DNA of 64,000 bases, taken from Nocardia amamiensis. Its GTDB lineage: Bacteria; Actinomycetota; Actinomycetes; Mycobacteriales; Mycobacteriaceae. Of the stretch, positions 18,025 to 27,184 are shown piece after piece. How positions within the stretch are numbered: the first letter of the stretch is position 1; each line of letters begins with the position of its first letter. Position numbers and translations under genes: made by a program. Location: assembly GCF_015477605.1 (NCBI RefSeq), contig NZ_JADLQX010000010.1, positions 1 to 64,000 of the forward strand, given 5' to 3'. The notes under the pieces were generated by a model. The model was not told the origin of the DNA. It did no database searches and was given only the letters and a program-made list of their open reading frames with translations.

Positions 18025-18359
18025 TCGAACACTCCGTCCTGTCCCTATACCGCGTCGCGGACTTTCGTCATCGGCGACAACCTGGCGGCCATTACTTCGT
18101 CTACCCGTGCAGTGACGATCGAAGCCACCGGGTCTTAGATTTCAATGACCGCGACCTCGTGACAGCGCGAACCCTCGGTGGTGTGAACTATCCGCTGCGC
18201 CAAGGCTTTCGAGTGAACGCGGATCGACGAACGAGAAGAGCGACATGTTTGCAACGGAGCAACGGGCGCACCATACCGCCCTGACGACCCCGAGGCGGGC
18301 GCCGACCGACGGACTCGGTACCGGAGCCGTGGCCGCCTCGAGCGTCTGAGCGGGCGGCC
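18025..18359. other. Divergent intergenic region, no gene
   Basis: These 335 bp lie between two outward-facing genes. I see no frame with coding bias, no strong hairpin and no clear palindrome. Promoters for gntK and the PucR-type gene are expected here, but I cannot place their boxes confidently. Confidence 0.5.
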
Positions 18360-19526
18360 ATGCCTTCCACGCCGACCGCATCCGCCGAATTCGTCCCCGC
18401 TGACGAGCACATCGTGCGACACCTGCTGGACAGCATTCCCCAGCGGCACGCCTCGCGAGCGAACCTGCTGCGGGAGGAGATCCGCGCCACCGTCGCCCAC
18501 TGCCTGGACCTGGTGGCATCCGATCGGGCTGAGCACCCGGCCCGGATGGATCGCATCCTGACCGCGGCGACACGATGGGCCTGCGTCGGCATTCCGCTGG
18601 ATACCGTCCAGCATCTCGTCCACGCGGGTTTCCGGCTGTATCTCGACGATCACCTGCAAGGATCCGCACGTACCTTGCGGCACAAGGACATACGGCGAAT
18701 CTTCGACGTCCTCCATGCGGTCATGGCGACCGTGTCGCTCGCCTACCTGTCGATCGCGCCCGGCGCGGAGCAGGCGGCTCCGCACGCCGTAGCCGCGGCA
18801 CTGCTCGGTGGGCAGCACACCGCGAAGGTCTACCGCGAGCACGGTTTTCCGGTCGCCGACCGCTACAGCGTGCTGGCCGTCGCGGTCGGCGAGCACGGCG
18901 AGAAGCATCCCATTCGACACGGCGGGGACGGGCACGCCCTGCGGCAACGCATGCGGATCTGCCTAGCCGTCCAGTGTGGGCGGCATGTGCCGAGCCTGCT
19001 GAGCGTTATCGGTGGCACCATCCTGGTACCGGTGTCACTGCTCGCCGAGAACGCCTTGGACGACCTGGTCGCCGCACTGGCCACGGCCACCTCCGCACCG
19101 ATCACGGCCGCCGCGGTCGCGGCCGACCAGGACCGGCTTCCCGACGCCGCCGACCAAGCGCACGAATTGCTCGACATGGTGCAACGCCTGCAGAGCCCAC
19201 CCGGACTGTACCGTTTCGACGACTTGGCCCTGGAATACCAGCTCACGCGACCCGGCCCCGGCCGCGAACGGCTGGCCGCCCTGCTCGACCCCTTGGACGA
19301 CCATCCCGAGCTGGTGCAAACCCTGCGCGAGCACATTCGCAACGACTTCAATCGCCAGCGCACCTCGCGTGCGATGTACCTGCACCCCAACACCGTCGAC
19401 CACCGCCTCAAGCGGATCGGCCGCCTCACCGGCCTGGATACCGCACTCCCCCACGCGCTGTACCGTCTGCGCGCCGCATTCATCGCACGTAGCTACGCAC
19501 AACCGACATCCATGCGCACCCCGTGA
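18360..19526 (+). CDS. PucR/CdaR-type transcriptional regulator
   Basis: The 388-residue regulator has a C-terminal PucR helix-turn-helix (about 320-375), with TLREHIRNDFNRQRTSRAMYLHPNTVDHRLKRI as the hallmark pattern (key parts LRE, NTVDHRL). The N-terminal half is a RsbRD-like helical domain (about 20-140) followed by a GGDEF-like middle region. Such proteins usually activate catabolic genes in response to a small ligand. It stands alone between gntK (divergent) and an LLM oxidoreductase. ATG 18360 has no strong ribosome site. Confidence 0.8.
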   Translation: MPSTPTASAEFVPADEHIVRHLLDSIPQRHASRANLLREEIRATVAHCLDLVASDRAEHPARMDRILTAATRWACVGIPLDTVQHLVHAGFRLYLDDHLQGSARTLRHKDIRRIFDVLHAVMATVSLAYLSIAPGAEQAAPHAVAAALLGGQHTAKVYREHGFPVADRYSVLAVAVGEHGEKHPIRHGGDGHALRQRMRICLAVQCGRHVPSLLSVIGGTILVPVSLLAENALDDLVAALATATSAPITAAAVAADQDRLPDAADQAHELLDMVQRLQSPPGLYRFDDLALEYQLTRPGPGRERLAALLDPLDDHPELVQTLREHIRNDFNRQRTSRAMYLHPNTVDHRLKRIGRLTGLDTALPHALYRLRAAFIARSYAQPTSMRTP

Positions 19527-19597
19527 CCGGCGGAATCGCTTTTTCCGCGCACCCTGAAGCGCTCAGGTCCGCGGCCTGATCGACCGAACCTACCGGC

Positions 19598-19603
19598 TAG
19601 TGT
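19598..19603 (+). promoter_or_regulatory. -10 box (TAGTGT) of leaderless gene
   Basis: TAGTGT ends eight bases before ATG 19612 with no Shine-Dalgarno between. If it is the promoter, the alternative GTG start at 19600 is ruled out because it lies within the box. Confidence 0.4.
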
Positions 19604-19611
19604 CGTCTGAC

Positions 19612-20532
19612 ATGGAACTACGCATCTTCACCGAGCCGCAGCAGGGCGCGAGCTACGACACGCTGCTCACCGTCGCCAAGGCCACCGAGGACCTGGGCTT
19701 CGACGCGTTCTTCCGCTCCGACCACTACCTGAGCATGGGTGACGCCGACGGCCTGCCCGGTCCGACCGACGCCTGGATCACGCTGGCCGGGCTGGCCAGG
19801 GAGACCAAGCGGATCCGGCTGGGCACCCTGGTCACCGCGGCCACGTTCCGGCTGCCGGGCCCGCTGGCCATCCAGGTCGCCCAGGTGGACCAGATGTCCT
19901 GCGGCCGCGTGGAATTCGGCCTAGGCACCGGCTGGTTCGCCGCGGAGCACGCCGCTTACGGCATCCCGTTCCCCGCCGACAAGTTCGCGCGGATGGAAGA
20001 GCAGCTGGCGATCATCACCGGGCTCTGGGCCACCAAGCCCGGCGACACCTTCAGCTACGACGGCAAGCACTATCAGCTCACCGACTCGCCCGCCCTGCCC
20101 AAGCCGGTGCAGGACCCGATACCGGTGCTGATCGGCGGCCAAGGCGCCACCCGCACCCCGCGGCTGGCCGCACAGTACGCGAGCGAGTTCAACATGCCGT
20201 TCTCCTCGATCGAGGACAGCACGCGACAGTTCGATCGGGTTCGCACCGCCGCAGAATCATACGGACGCAAGGCCGACGACCTGGTCTACTCCAATGCCCT
20301 GGTGGTGTGCGTCGGCGCGACCGACGCCGAAGTGGCGCGCCGAGCCGCGGCCATCGGACGGGAGGTGGACGAACTGAAGACCAACGGCCTGGCCGGTTCG
20401 CCCGCCGAGGTGGTGGACAAAATCGGCCGGTACGCCGAGATCGGCACCGACCGCATCTACCTCCAGGTTCTGGATCTGTCCGACCTCGATCATCTCGAAC
20501 TGATCTCCACCCAGGTGCAGTCGCAGCTCTGA
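19612..20532 (+). CDS. LLM-class F420-dependent oxidoreductase
   Basis: TIM-barrel flavin/deazaflavin enzyme of the luciferase-like monooxygenase superfamily, 306 residues. It has the motif order of actinobacterial F420-type members: FRSDHYLSMG, then RIRLGTLVTAATFR, FGLGTGWFAAEHAAYG and PVLIGGQGATRTPRLAAQYA. The cofactor could be F420 or FMN; F420 is likely in this group. The substrate is not evident and the neighbours give no pathway. ATG 19612 sits behind a -10-like box; GTG 19600 would add four residues. Confidence 0.85.
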   Translation: MELRIFTEPQQGASYDTLLTVAKATEDLGFDAFFRSDHYLSMGDADGLPGPTDAWITLAGLARETKRIRLGTLVTAATFRLPGPLAIQVAQVDQMSCGRVEFGLGTGWFAAEHAAYGIPFPADKFARMEEQLAIITGLWATKPGDTFSYDGKHYQLTDSPALPKPVQDPIPVLIGGQGATRTPRLAAQYASEFNMPFSSIEDSTRQFDRVRTAAESYGRKADDLVYSNALVVCVGATDAEVARRAAAIGREVDELKTNGLAGSPAEVVDKIGRYAEIGTDRIYLQVLDLSDLDHLELISTQVQSQL

Positions 20533-20674
20533 GTGGCACGGCGGCCACCCGATCGCCCTGCGATAGTTCGCCATGTCCGCACGCTCTCCGGATGTGGCGG
20601 ACGGGAAGCACGGCCCGGCGGTTCGTCGCGGGACGACCCGTCGGCGAACAGCCGCGAGCGGGGCCGAACCAGCC

Positions 20675-20680
20675 TATGGT
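20675..20680 (+). promoter_or_regulatory. -10 box (TATGGT) of leaderless gene
   Basis: TATGGT ends seven bases before ATG 20688 and no ribosome site intervenes, consistent with a leaderless transcript for the hydrolase-dehydrogenase pair. Confidence 0.45.
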
Positions 20681-20687
20681 TGGGCCT

Positions 20688-21587
20688 ATGACGCCGCTGC
20701 AGCGCTATATCGCAGAGGAGATCGCCACCGACCACGCCGACGGCATCCTCCCCCGGCGGGAGGCGCTGCGGCGATTGGCTCTGCTCGGGGTCGGCGCCAG
20801 TGCCGCGGTCGCGCTGCTCGCCGCATGTGCGGGGAACGACACCAGGATCACCGACGGGGGTCCCTCGCCCACGGCTCCCTCCTCGCCGCCCGGCGCGGCC
20901 GACGCGGTACCCACTACCGCCATCACGTTCGCCGGGCCGGGCGAGACGCAGCTGCAGGCCGCGTGGGCGGCGGCGCAGCAGCCGCGCGGCGGGGTGCTGG
21001 TCATCCATGAGAACAAGGGCCTCACCGACCACATTCGCTCGGTGGCGGGGCGATTCGCGGGGGCCGGATATTCCGCGCTCGCGGTGGATCTGCTCTCCTC
21101 CCGTGGCGGCACCGCCGCGTTCACCGACCCGGCGGCGGCAACCGCCGAGCTGAGCCGTATTCCGCAGGAACAGTTCGTCGCGGACCTGAGCGCCGGACTC
21201 GACGAACTCCAGCGCCGAGTCGGCGGAAAGAAGCTGGGAGCCACCGGTTTCTGCTTCGGCGGCGGCCTGACGTGGTTGTTGTTGACCTCCGGCGCGCCGC
21301 TACTGGCCGCGGCGACGCCTTTCTACGGACCGTTCCCGGACAACGGCGATCTCTCCGCGTCGAAAGCCGCGGTGCTGGCGATCTACGCGGCGGCCGACGC
21401 CCGCGTGAACGCCTCCCGTCCTGCCGCCGAGGCGGCCCTGGCCCGCAACGGCAACCCCTCCGAGGTCTTCACCGCACCGAACGCTGACCACGCCTTCTTC
21501 AACGACACCGGCCCGCGCTACAACGCGACGGCCGCCACCGAAGCCTGGCGGCGCGTACTCGACTGGTACAGCGCGTATCTCGGCTGA
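20688..21587 (+). CDS. Exported dienelactone hydrolase-family lipoprotein
   Basis: The 299-residue alpha/beta hydrolase has a cysteine nucleophile C189 (GFCFGGG), then an aspartate in AAADARV and a histidine in NADHAFFN, the dienelactone hydrolase triad. The N-terminus is unusual for the family: a twin-arginine stretch (RREALRRLALLG) followed by a hydrophobic segment and lipobox (VALLAAC), so the enzyme is probably exported folded by Tat and lipid-anchored. Its stop shares one base with the start of the next gene, another exported lipoprotein, so both may act on the same extracellular substrate. Confidence 0.85.
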   Translation: MTPLQRYIAEEIATDHADGILPRREALRRLALLGVGASAAVALLAACAGNDTRITDGGPSPTAPSSPPGAADAVPTTAITFAGPGETQLQAAWAAAQQPRGGVLVIHENKGLTDHIRSVAGRFAGAGYSALAVDLLSSRGGTAAFTDPAAATAELSRIPQEQFVADLSAGLDELQRRVGGKKLGATGFCFGGGLTWLLLTSGAPLLAAATPFYGPFPDNGDLSASKAAVLAIYAAADARVNASRPAAEAALARNGNPSEVFTAPNADHAFFNDTGPRYNATAATEAWRRVLDWYSAYLG

Positions 21588-22693
21588 TGCTTCCACGATT
21601 CTGCGCGGCCGTCGCCGGGTTGCTGATCACCGGGGCGGTCGTGGCGTGCGGCGAGGAGAACCCGACCGGACCAAGCGTCGCGCCGATACCCACCGGAGTC
21701 GGCACTACCTCGCCGAGTAGCCCGACAGGGCAACCCGATCTCGACGCGCCCGAGCAGGTAGCTGAGAATATCGACGTTCCATGGGGGTTGGCGTTTCTGC
21801 CGGACGGCGCCGCGCTGGTGGCCGAGCGCGACACCGGACGGATACTGCGACTGGTTCCGGGTCGTGCACCGGAACAGGTGTACCGAGTGCCCGGCGTGGC
21901 CGCACGCGGCGAGGGTGGGCTGCTCGGGCTCGCCGTTCCGCCGGACTATGCCGAAAGCCGTTATGTCTATGCGTATTTCACCGCGGACACGGACAACCGA
22001 ATCGTGCGGTTCCGGCTCGACGGGCAACCGGAAGTGCTGGTCGCGGACATTGCGAAGGCCGGTAACCACAACGGTGGGCGGATCGCGTTCGGGCCGGACG
22101 GCATGCTCTACGCCGGAACGGGCGATGCCGGGCAATCCCGCCGGTCGCAGGACCCCGCGAGTCCGAACGGCAAGATCCTCCGGCTCACTCCCGAAGGCCG
22201 GCCCGCGCCCGGCAATCCGGATCCCGGCTCGCCGGTCTACAGCCTCGGCCACCGCAACGTGCAGGGACTGGCATGGGATCGGGCCGGCCGCTTGTTCGCG
22301 GCGGAGTTCGGTCAAGACCGGTTCGACGAAATCAACTTGATCGAGCCGGGCCGCAACTACGGCTGGCCCGCCGTCGAGGGCGCGGGTGGTACCGACCGCG
22401 GCTACACCGATCCGCTGATCACGTGGACCACCGCGGAAGCCTCGCCCTCGGGCATCGCCATTACCGCGGACACGCTGTACGCCGCCGCGCTGCGCGGCCG
22501 ACGGCTCTGGACCGTACCGCTGGAAGACGGCCGCTTGGGCACACCTCGCGCGGAACTGCGCGACCACTACGGCCGCTTGCGCACGGTGGCCGTCGCACCG
22601 GACGGCGCGCTGTGGCTGACCACCTCCGACACCGATGGCCGCGGGAACGTCGACCCCGGCGAGGATCGCGTGCTCCGCTTCCCCGCTCGCTGA
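21587..22693 (+). CDS. PQQ-dependent sugar dehydrogenase-type lipoprotein
   Basis: Six-bladed beta-propeller of the glucose/sorbosone dehydrogenase family, 368 residues. It has a signal peptide with lipobox (AVVACG) and a low-complexity linker (about 25-50). The propeller shows DVPWGLAFLPDGAALVAERDTG and AKAGNHNGGRIAFGPDGMLY, which carry catalytic and cofactor-contacting histidine and arginine positions. It overlaps the hydrolase gene by one base. Whether it holds PQQ is unknown, since actinobacterial relatives may use other quinones or none. It ends 43 bp before the ohrR operator. Confidence 0.85.
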   Translation: MLPRFCAAVAGLLITGAVVACGEENPTGPSVAPIPTGVGTTSPSSPTGQPDLDAPEQVAENIDVPWGLAFLPDGAALVAERDTGRILRLVPGRAPEQVYRVPGVAARGEGGLLGLAVPPDYAESRYVYAYFTADTDNRIVRFRLDGQPEVLVADIAKAGNHNGGRIAFGPDGMLYAGTGDAGQSRRSQDPASPNGKILRLTPEGRPAPGNPDPGSPVYSLGHRNVQGLAWDRAGRLFAAEFGQDRFDEINLIEPGRNYGWPAVEGAGGTDRGYTDPLITWTTAEASPSGIAITADTLYAAALRGRRLWTVPLEDGRLGTPRAELRDHYGRLRTVAVAPDGALWLTTSDTDGRGNVDPGEDRVLRFPAR

Positions 22694-22736
22694 GCCGGAA
22701 TCCTGTTCGAGCGTGACGGCCACCACCGGCCAGATC

Positions 22737-22767
22737 AGTTGTGCACAACTTAATTGCCCACTACATT
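22737..22767 (+). promoter_or_regulatory. OhrR operator and ohrR-ohr promoter
   Basis: AGTTGTGCACAACT (22737-22750) is a perfect 14-bp palindrome that overlaps a -35 candidate TTGTGC (22739-22744). The -10 box TACATT (22762-22767) follows at 17 bp, seven bases before ATG 22775. This is the expected layout for an autorepressing OhrR and a leaderless mRNA. Confidence 0.7.
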
Positions 22768-22774
22768 GTTGTTC

Positions 22775-23221
22775 ATGACCGATCACCTCGCCCTCGACGC
22801 GCAGCTGTGCTTCCCGCTGTACGCGGCGTCCCGGGCGATGACCGCGGTCTACCGCCCGAAGCTCGAACGACTCGGGCTCACCTATCCGCAGTACCTGGTG
22901 ATGCTGGCGCTGTGGGAACGCGACGGACGCAGTGTCGGCGACGTCTGCCACACGCTCGCTCTGGATTCCGGCACGCTGTCCCCGCTGCTCAAGCGGCTGG
23001 AGGCGGCGGGTCTGGTCGAGCGGCGGCGATCGGCGGCCGATGAACGTCGCGTCGATATCCAGCTCACCGAGCGCGGACGCGCCCTGCGCGCCGAGGCGGG
23101 CGACATCCCGGCCGAGATGGCCGAGGCCAGTGGCCTGTCCCCAGCGGACTTCCTCGCGTTGCGCGACATCCTGCGGCGACTGACGCGATCGCTGCTGTCC
23201 CAGTTGAACGAAAGAGAGTAG
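22775..23221 (+). CDS. ohrR: Organic-hydroperoxide-sensing MarR-type repressor
   Basis: Represses ohr until an organic peroxide oxidises its reactive cysteine. The 148-residue winged-helix protein has the OhrR signature: C12 in [11 protein letters not shown] near the N-terminus, then [12 protein letters not shown] and the recognition helix [22 protein letters not shown] 22775 fits the conserved start and the -10 box. It lies two bases before ohr on the same strand and directly behind a palindrome, so the pair is an autoregulated operon. Confidence 0.93.
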   Translation: MTDHLALDAQLCFPLYAASRAMTAVYRPKLERLGLTYPQYLVMLALWERDGRSVGDVCHTLALDSGTLSPLLKRLEAAGLVERRRSAADERRVDIQLTERGRALRAEAGDIPAEMAEASGLSPADFLALRDILRRLTRSLLSQLNERE

Positions 23222-23223
23222 AC

Positions 23224-23646
23224 ATGCAGATCCTCTACACCGCCGAAGCCCTGGCCAGCGGCGACGGACGCAACGGCCACGCACGCACCACCGACGGCAA
23301 GATCGACGTGGCACTGTCCACCCCGAAGGAGCTGGGCGGCAGCGGCGAGGGCACCAACCCCGAGCAGCTGTTCGCGGCGGGCTACGCGGCGTGCTTCCAC
23401 TCGGCACTGCGCCTGGTTGGCAAGCAGGTCAAGGCGAACATCGACGATTCCGCGGTCGGCGCGAAGGTCGGCATCGGCCCGAACGGCGCCGGCGGCTTCG
23501 GTCTGGCGGTTACCTTGGAGGTCTCGCTTCCCAATCTGTCCAGGGAGGATGCGCAGGCGCTTGCCGACAAGGCGCACCAGGTGTGCCCGTACTCCAACGC
23601 GACCCGCGGCAACATCGACGTCGACGTCGTTGTCGCCGAAGACTGA
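23224..23646 (+). CDS. ohr: Organic hydroperoxide resistance peroxidase
   Basis: Thiol peroxidase that reduces lipid and other organic hydroperoxides, using lipoyl proteins as reductant. The 140-residue protein has the two essential cysteines C57 ([10 protein letters not shown]) and C121 ([10 protein letters not shown]), the conserved arginine near the N-terminus and the glutamate in NPEQLF. Length and order are those of classical Ohr. It is cotranscribed with ohrR. A quinone-reductase-like gene follows after 15 bp and probably shares the transcript. Confidence 0.95.
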   Translation: MQILYTAEALASGDGRNGHARTTDGKIDVALSTPKELGGSGEGTNPEQLFAAGYAACFHSALRLVGKQVKANIDDSAVGAKVGIGPNGAGGFGLAVTLEVSLPNLSREDAQALADKAHQVCPYSNATRGNIDVDVVVAED

Positions 23647-23661
23647 CGAGAAGGAGCGGAT

Positions 23662-24645
23662 ATGCGTGCCGTTGTCATCGAAGCATTCGGCGAACCGAAG
23701 GACGTGCTCACCACCACCGAACGCCCGGCTCCGGAGCCCGGACCGGGCGAGGTGCGGCTGGCGCTGATCCTGTCGCCGATCCACAATCACGACTTGGCCA
23801 TCGTGCGCGGCGTGTACGGCTACCGGCCCGAGTTGCCCGCCATCCCGGGCAGCGAGGCGGTCGCCCGTGTCGACGCGGTGGGTCCTGAGGTCACCGGGCT
23901 GTCGGTGGGCCAGCGCGTCACGGTCTCCGGAGCGCAGAATGTGTGGGCCGAGTACTTCGTGGTCCCGGCCCGGGCGGTGATCCCGGTGCCGGAGTCGGTG
24001 TCCGACGAGACCGCGGCACAGCTGCTCGCCATGCCGTTGAGTTCGCTGATGCTGGTGGAAGACCTCGGTCTGAACGAAGGCGAGTGGCTGGTGATCAACG
24101 CCGCAAATGGCGCGGTCGGCAGGCAGGTCAACATCTTCGCGCGGCAGCGCGGATTGAACGTGCTGAACCTGGTGCGCGGGGCCGCCTCGGTGGCGGCGCT
24201 GCGCGAACTCGGTTTCGAGCCGGTGCTCGACACCGAGAGCGAGGGGTGGCGCGACCAAGTCGAAGCCGTGACCTCGGGCGCGCCGATCGCGCGCGCGGTC
24301 GACCAGGTCGGCGGGCGTGCCGCGGCCGACGAGCTGGCTCTGCTCGCACCAGGCGGGCAGCTGATCTCCTTCGGCGCGCTGTCGGGCCAGCCGCTGTCGC
24401 TCGATCCCGGCAGTCTCATCTTCAAACAGACTGTGGTCAAGGGCTTCTGGGCCACCAAGCGGATCGAGGAGGTCGGCGCCGAGCAGCGCAGGCGCCTGAT
24501 CGGCGAGCTGATCGACCTCGCCGCGCGCGGTGTGCTGCGGCTGGACATCGAAGCCACCTACCCACTGGATTCCGCGGTTGAGGCCGCGGTCGCCACCGAG
24601 ACGCCAGGGCGCAACGCGAAGATCGCGTTGACAGCTCAGTCCTGA
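23662..24645 (+). CDS. MDR-family NADPH:quinone reductase-like enzyme
   Basis: Medium-chain reductase of 327 residues. A GroES-like N-terminal domain ([28 protein letters not shown]) precedes a Rossmann domain ([19 protein letters not shown]). The zinc-binding cysteine cluster of alcohol dehydrogenases is absent, which places it with quinone or enoyl reductases. It lies 15 bp after ohr with a ribosome site (AAGGAG), suggesting a role in clearing reactive carbonyls or quinones during peroxide stress. Its 3' end overlaps the convergent gene by 10 bp. Confidence 0.82.
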   Translation: MRAVVIEAFGEPKDVLTTTERPAPEPGPGEVRLALILSPIHNHDLAIVRGVYGYRPELPAIPGSEAVARVDAVGPEVTGLSVGQRVTVSGAQNVWAEYFVVPARAVIPVPESVSDETAAQLLAMPLSSLMLVEDLGLNEGEWLVINAANGAVGRQVNIFARQRGLNVLNLVRGAASVAALRELGFEPVLDTESEGWRDQVEAVTSGAPIARAVDQVGGRAAADELALLAPGGQLISFGALSGQPLSLDPGSLIFKQTVVKGFWATKRIEEVGAEQRRRLIGELIDLAARGVLRLDIEATYPLDSAVEAAVATETPGRNAKIALTAQS

Positions 24646-26192
24646 CCGTAGTCGAGCACGGCCATCGCGGCGTTGTGCCCAGGGATGCCGCTGACCCCGC
24701 CACCCCGGATCGCTCCCGCACCGCACAGGAACACGTTGCGATGGCCGGTCGACACGCCCCACCGGGCGGCGGGGTCGGCCGGATCGGCGTCCTCGGGGAG
24801 GTAGGGGAAGGCCAGATCGCGGTGGAAGATGTGACCGCCGGGGAGCCCGATCTCGCGCTCGAGTTCGGGTGGGGTCTTCGCCTCCAGGCACGGCGCGCCG
24901 TTCGCATCTGTCGCCAGACAGTCCGTGATAGGTTCGGCCAGCACTGAATCAAGTTGTGTCAGTGTTGCTTTCAACAATTCAGCCTTCGCGCCCCCGGGAT
25001 CGGCGGCGAAGAGTTCAGCCCGTGCGTGCAGACCGAACAGGGTGAGGGTGTGCATGCCCTGCGCGGCGAGGTCGGGGGCCAGGATCGTCGGGTCGGTCAA
25101 GGTGTGGCAGTAGATTTCGGCGGGCGGGGCGGATGGGATACGACCGATCGCCGCCTCGCCATAAGCTCGATCGAGCTGGGCGTACGACTCGCCGATGTGA
25201 AAGGTCCCGGCGAACGCGTCCCGGGGATCCACTTCGGCGTCGCGCAAGCGCGGCAACCGGCGCAGCAGCATGTTCACTTTCAACTGCGCGCCTTCTGGTT
25301 TCGGCGGCAAAGGGTCGCCGAGCAACTCGGCGAGTAGGTACGGCGCGGCGTTCACCAAGACGTAGCGCGCGCCGACCCTTCCGTCCGGATAGCCCACTTC
25401 GGCTGTGTTTCCGTCGGTTTCGATGCTGGTTGCCGCGCAACCGGTGACGATCTCGGCGCCTGCCGTGCGCGCCGCCTCGGTCAGTGCGTCGGTGAGTGCG
25501 CCCATGCCGCCGACCGGCACGTCCCAGTCGCCGGTGCCTCCGCCGATCACGTGGTAGAGGAAGCAGCGGTTCTGCCGCAGCGAGGGATCGTGCGCATGGG
25601 TGAACGTGCCGATCAGCGCGTCGGTGAGCACCACGCCGCGCACGGTGTCGTTGTCGAAGGTCGACTCGATGGTCTCGCCCAACGGCCGTTCGAACAGCGC
25701 TTCCCAAATGGCCACGTCAGCTACCAGATTTCGCAGCCCGTCCTTGGTGGGCAGCGGCTGCGTCAGCGTCGGGAACACACGCTGCGCCAGCTGCCCGGTG
25801 GCGCCGTAGAACCGTTGCCAGGCGCGGAACTCCCGCTGCGCCCCGGTGAGCCGCGCGAAGCTCGCCTCGGTCCGCGCCTGCTCCGCGGACACGAGCAGTC
25901 CGCCGTCGCCGACCGGCGTATAGGACGAGATCTGCCGCCGCCGGGTCGCGAACCGCAAGCCCAACTCGTCCACGATCGACCGCGGCAGCAGGCTCACCAG
26001 ATACGAGTACCGCGACAATCGCGCGTCGACGCCCGCGAACACCTGTTCCGACACCGCGGCGCCACCCGTATGCCGCTGCCGCTCGAGCACGAGCACCGAC
26101 CGCCCGGCCCGCGCCAGGTACGCGGCCGCCACCAAACCGTTGTGGCCGCCGCCGACGATCACCACATCGTAGGAGGAGCGTGTCGGCGTCAT
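24636..26192 (-). CDS. Phytoene-desaturase-like FAD oxidoreductase (PYROXD2-like)
   Basis: The 518-residue flavoprotein has the N-terminal dinucleotide site ([22 protein letters not shown], key GGGxxG), the [10 protein letters not shown] motif after the first beta-alpha unit and a C-terminal FAD-binding end ([22 protein letters not shown]). It resembles the carotenoid desaturase/PYROXD2 group rather than a true phytoene desaturase, and there are no carotenoid genes beside it. The start at 26192 is where family similarity begins. It converges with the quinone reductase with a 10-bp overlap, so the two transcripts can form antisense pairs at their ends. Confidence 0.8.
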   Translation of the reverse strand: MTPTRSSYDVVIVGGGHNGLVAAAYLARAGRSVLVLERQRHTGGAAVSEQVFAGVDARLSRYSYLVSLLPRSIVDELGLRFATRRRQISSYTPVGDGGLLVSAEQARTEASFARLTGAQREFRAWQRFYGATGQLAQRVFPTLTQPLPTKDGLRNLVADVAIWEALFERPLGETIESTFDNDTVRGVVLTDALIGTFTHAHDPSLRQNRCFLYHVIGGGTGDWDVPVGGMGALTDALTEAARTAGAEIVTGCAATSIETDGNTAEVGYPDGRVGARYVLVNAAPYLLAELLGDPLPPKPEGAQLKVNMLLRRLPRLRDAEVDPRDAFAGTFHIGESYAQLDRAYGEAAIGRIPSAPPAEIYCHTLTDPTILAPDLAAQGMHTLTLFGLHARAELFAADPGGAKAELLKATLTQLDSVLAEPITDCLATDANGAPCLEAKTPPELEREIGLPGGHIFHRDLAFPYLPEDADPADPAARWGVSTGHRNVFLCGAGAIRGGGVSGIPGHNAAMAVLDYGQD

Positions 26193-26354
26193 CCGTCCTC
26201 GATAGCACGGATCGCGTCGGGACGACAGCATCCTCGCCGACAACGCACCGCCGTCCGGTGCGGTATCCACCAAGGTCACCTCGGGGTATTTGCTTCCACC
26301 CTGCTCGAGCGCGCAACGACCGCCGTCGGCCACCCGGCCGAGGTTGACCCCACG

Positions 26355-26726
26355 TCAGTGCTCGGCGTTCCAGAAACCGATCAAAACCGCTCCCCACCAG
26401 CAAATCTGCGAGACAACGCCGGTAGCCGCCGCCCAGATCAGCACGCGCGGAGGCAGCGCGGCCGACCAGTGCTGGTCGAGTCGCTTACTGAGCATCATGG
26501 CCTGGGGTCCGTTGAGCGTGAGGACGAGGACCAAGGCCAGTTTGGTCCGGGTCAGCATCGAGGCGAGGTTCGGCTCCAGCACGCAGCCGCTGGCGATCAG
26601 GCCGACCAGTGCGGCCAGGTGCACGAACAGCCCGGCTGTGTGCAGGACCGGATGGACGACCAGATGGACGGAGATCCAGACGGCTGCCGCCAGCACCGAC
26701 GCCGCGAGCACGCCTGCGCCGGCCAC
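26355..26726 (-). CDS. Small four-helix membrane protein
   Basis: A 123-residue protein with four hydrophobic segments (about 5-28, 31-52, 63-80 and 92-118) and a short basic loop. I do not recognise the family with certainty; it resembles small DUF2269/CopD-like membrane proteins in having a histidine-rich first pair of helices (VHLVVHPVLHTAGLFVHLA), which could bind haem or metal. The GTG start at 26726 falls right at the first helix, so a slightly different start is possible. It stands alone on the minus strand. Confidence 0.55.
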   Translation of the reverse strand: MAGAGVLAASVLAAAVWISVHLVVHPVLHTAGLFVHLAALVGLIASGCVLEPNLASMLTRTKLALVLVLTLNGPQAMMLSKRLDQHWSAALPPRVLIWAAATGVVSQICWWGAVLIGFWNAEH

Positions 26727-27184
26727 GATCCATCACCGAAATCGTCGCCGACCCCGTCGCCGTGGCTTGCCGGACAGCGGGCGGCGAGCTCAACCCCCGA
26801 GGGGCCACGCTCGCCCGCCCCTGCCCTACCGCACCTTCTGCCCCGGTCGGTGCAGGCTTGTGCCGACTGGTGGCACAGCAGGATTCGCAGTAGAACCGAG
26901 CGCCCTGAGCAGTCGGCGGCCGGAAATGTCAGCGAATCCGCCAGTGCGGTCGGTGAATCGATGATCGAATGCTGCGCGGCCGTGTCGCCCAGATCGATCC
27001 AGTCGAGGCCGGTCACGGCGAGCACGTTGTTCGTCCGGGTGGAGTTCCGGCTGCCGGAGTGGGTGCGCGGCGAACTGGCCGGACCGGGCAGCGGCGCGAA
27101 CACCGAGCGCGAGGGCGGCACAGCGGTTCCGGCATCGATCCGCCGGGATCGATGTGGGTCAGGCACTTTCGAGGAGAGACACCG
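26727..27184. other. Intergenic region without a clear gene
   Basis: About 458 bp between divergent genes. A minus-strand open frame runs through part of it (to about 27166), but its composition is Arg/Ser/Pro-rich and unlike neighbouring genes, except for a short hydrophobic-acidic patch around 26890-27010 whose status I cannot decide. The last bases (27171-27180, GAGGAGAGAC) are the ribosome site of the pentapeptide-repeat gene. Confidence 0.4.

Noticed and set aside
24636..26192. FAD protein considered as phytoene desaturase of a carotenoid cluster
   Set aside because: No phytoene synthase, cyclase or GGPP synthase nearby; sequence fits the PYROXD2-like branch better.
26890..27166. Minus-strand frame with a short protein-like patch
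   Set aside because: No ribosome site, flanks are Arg/Pro/Ser-rich, and it overlaps the neighbouring small membrane gene in another frame; not enough to call a gene.
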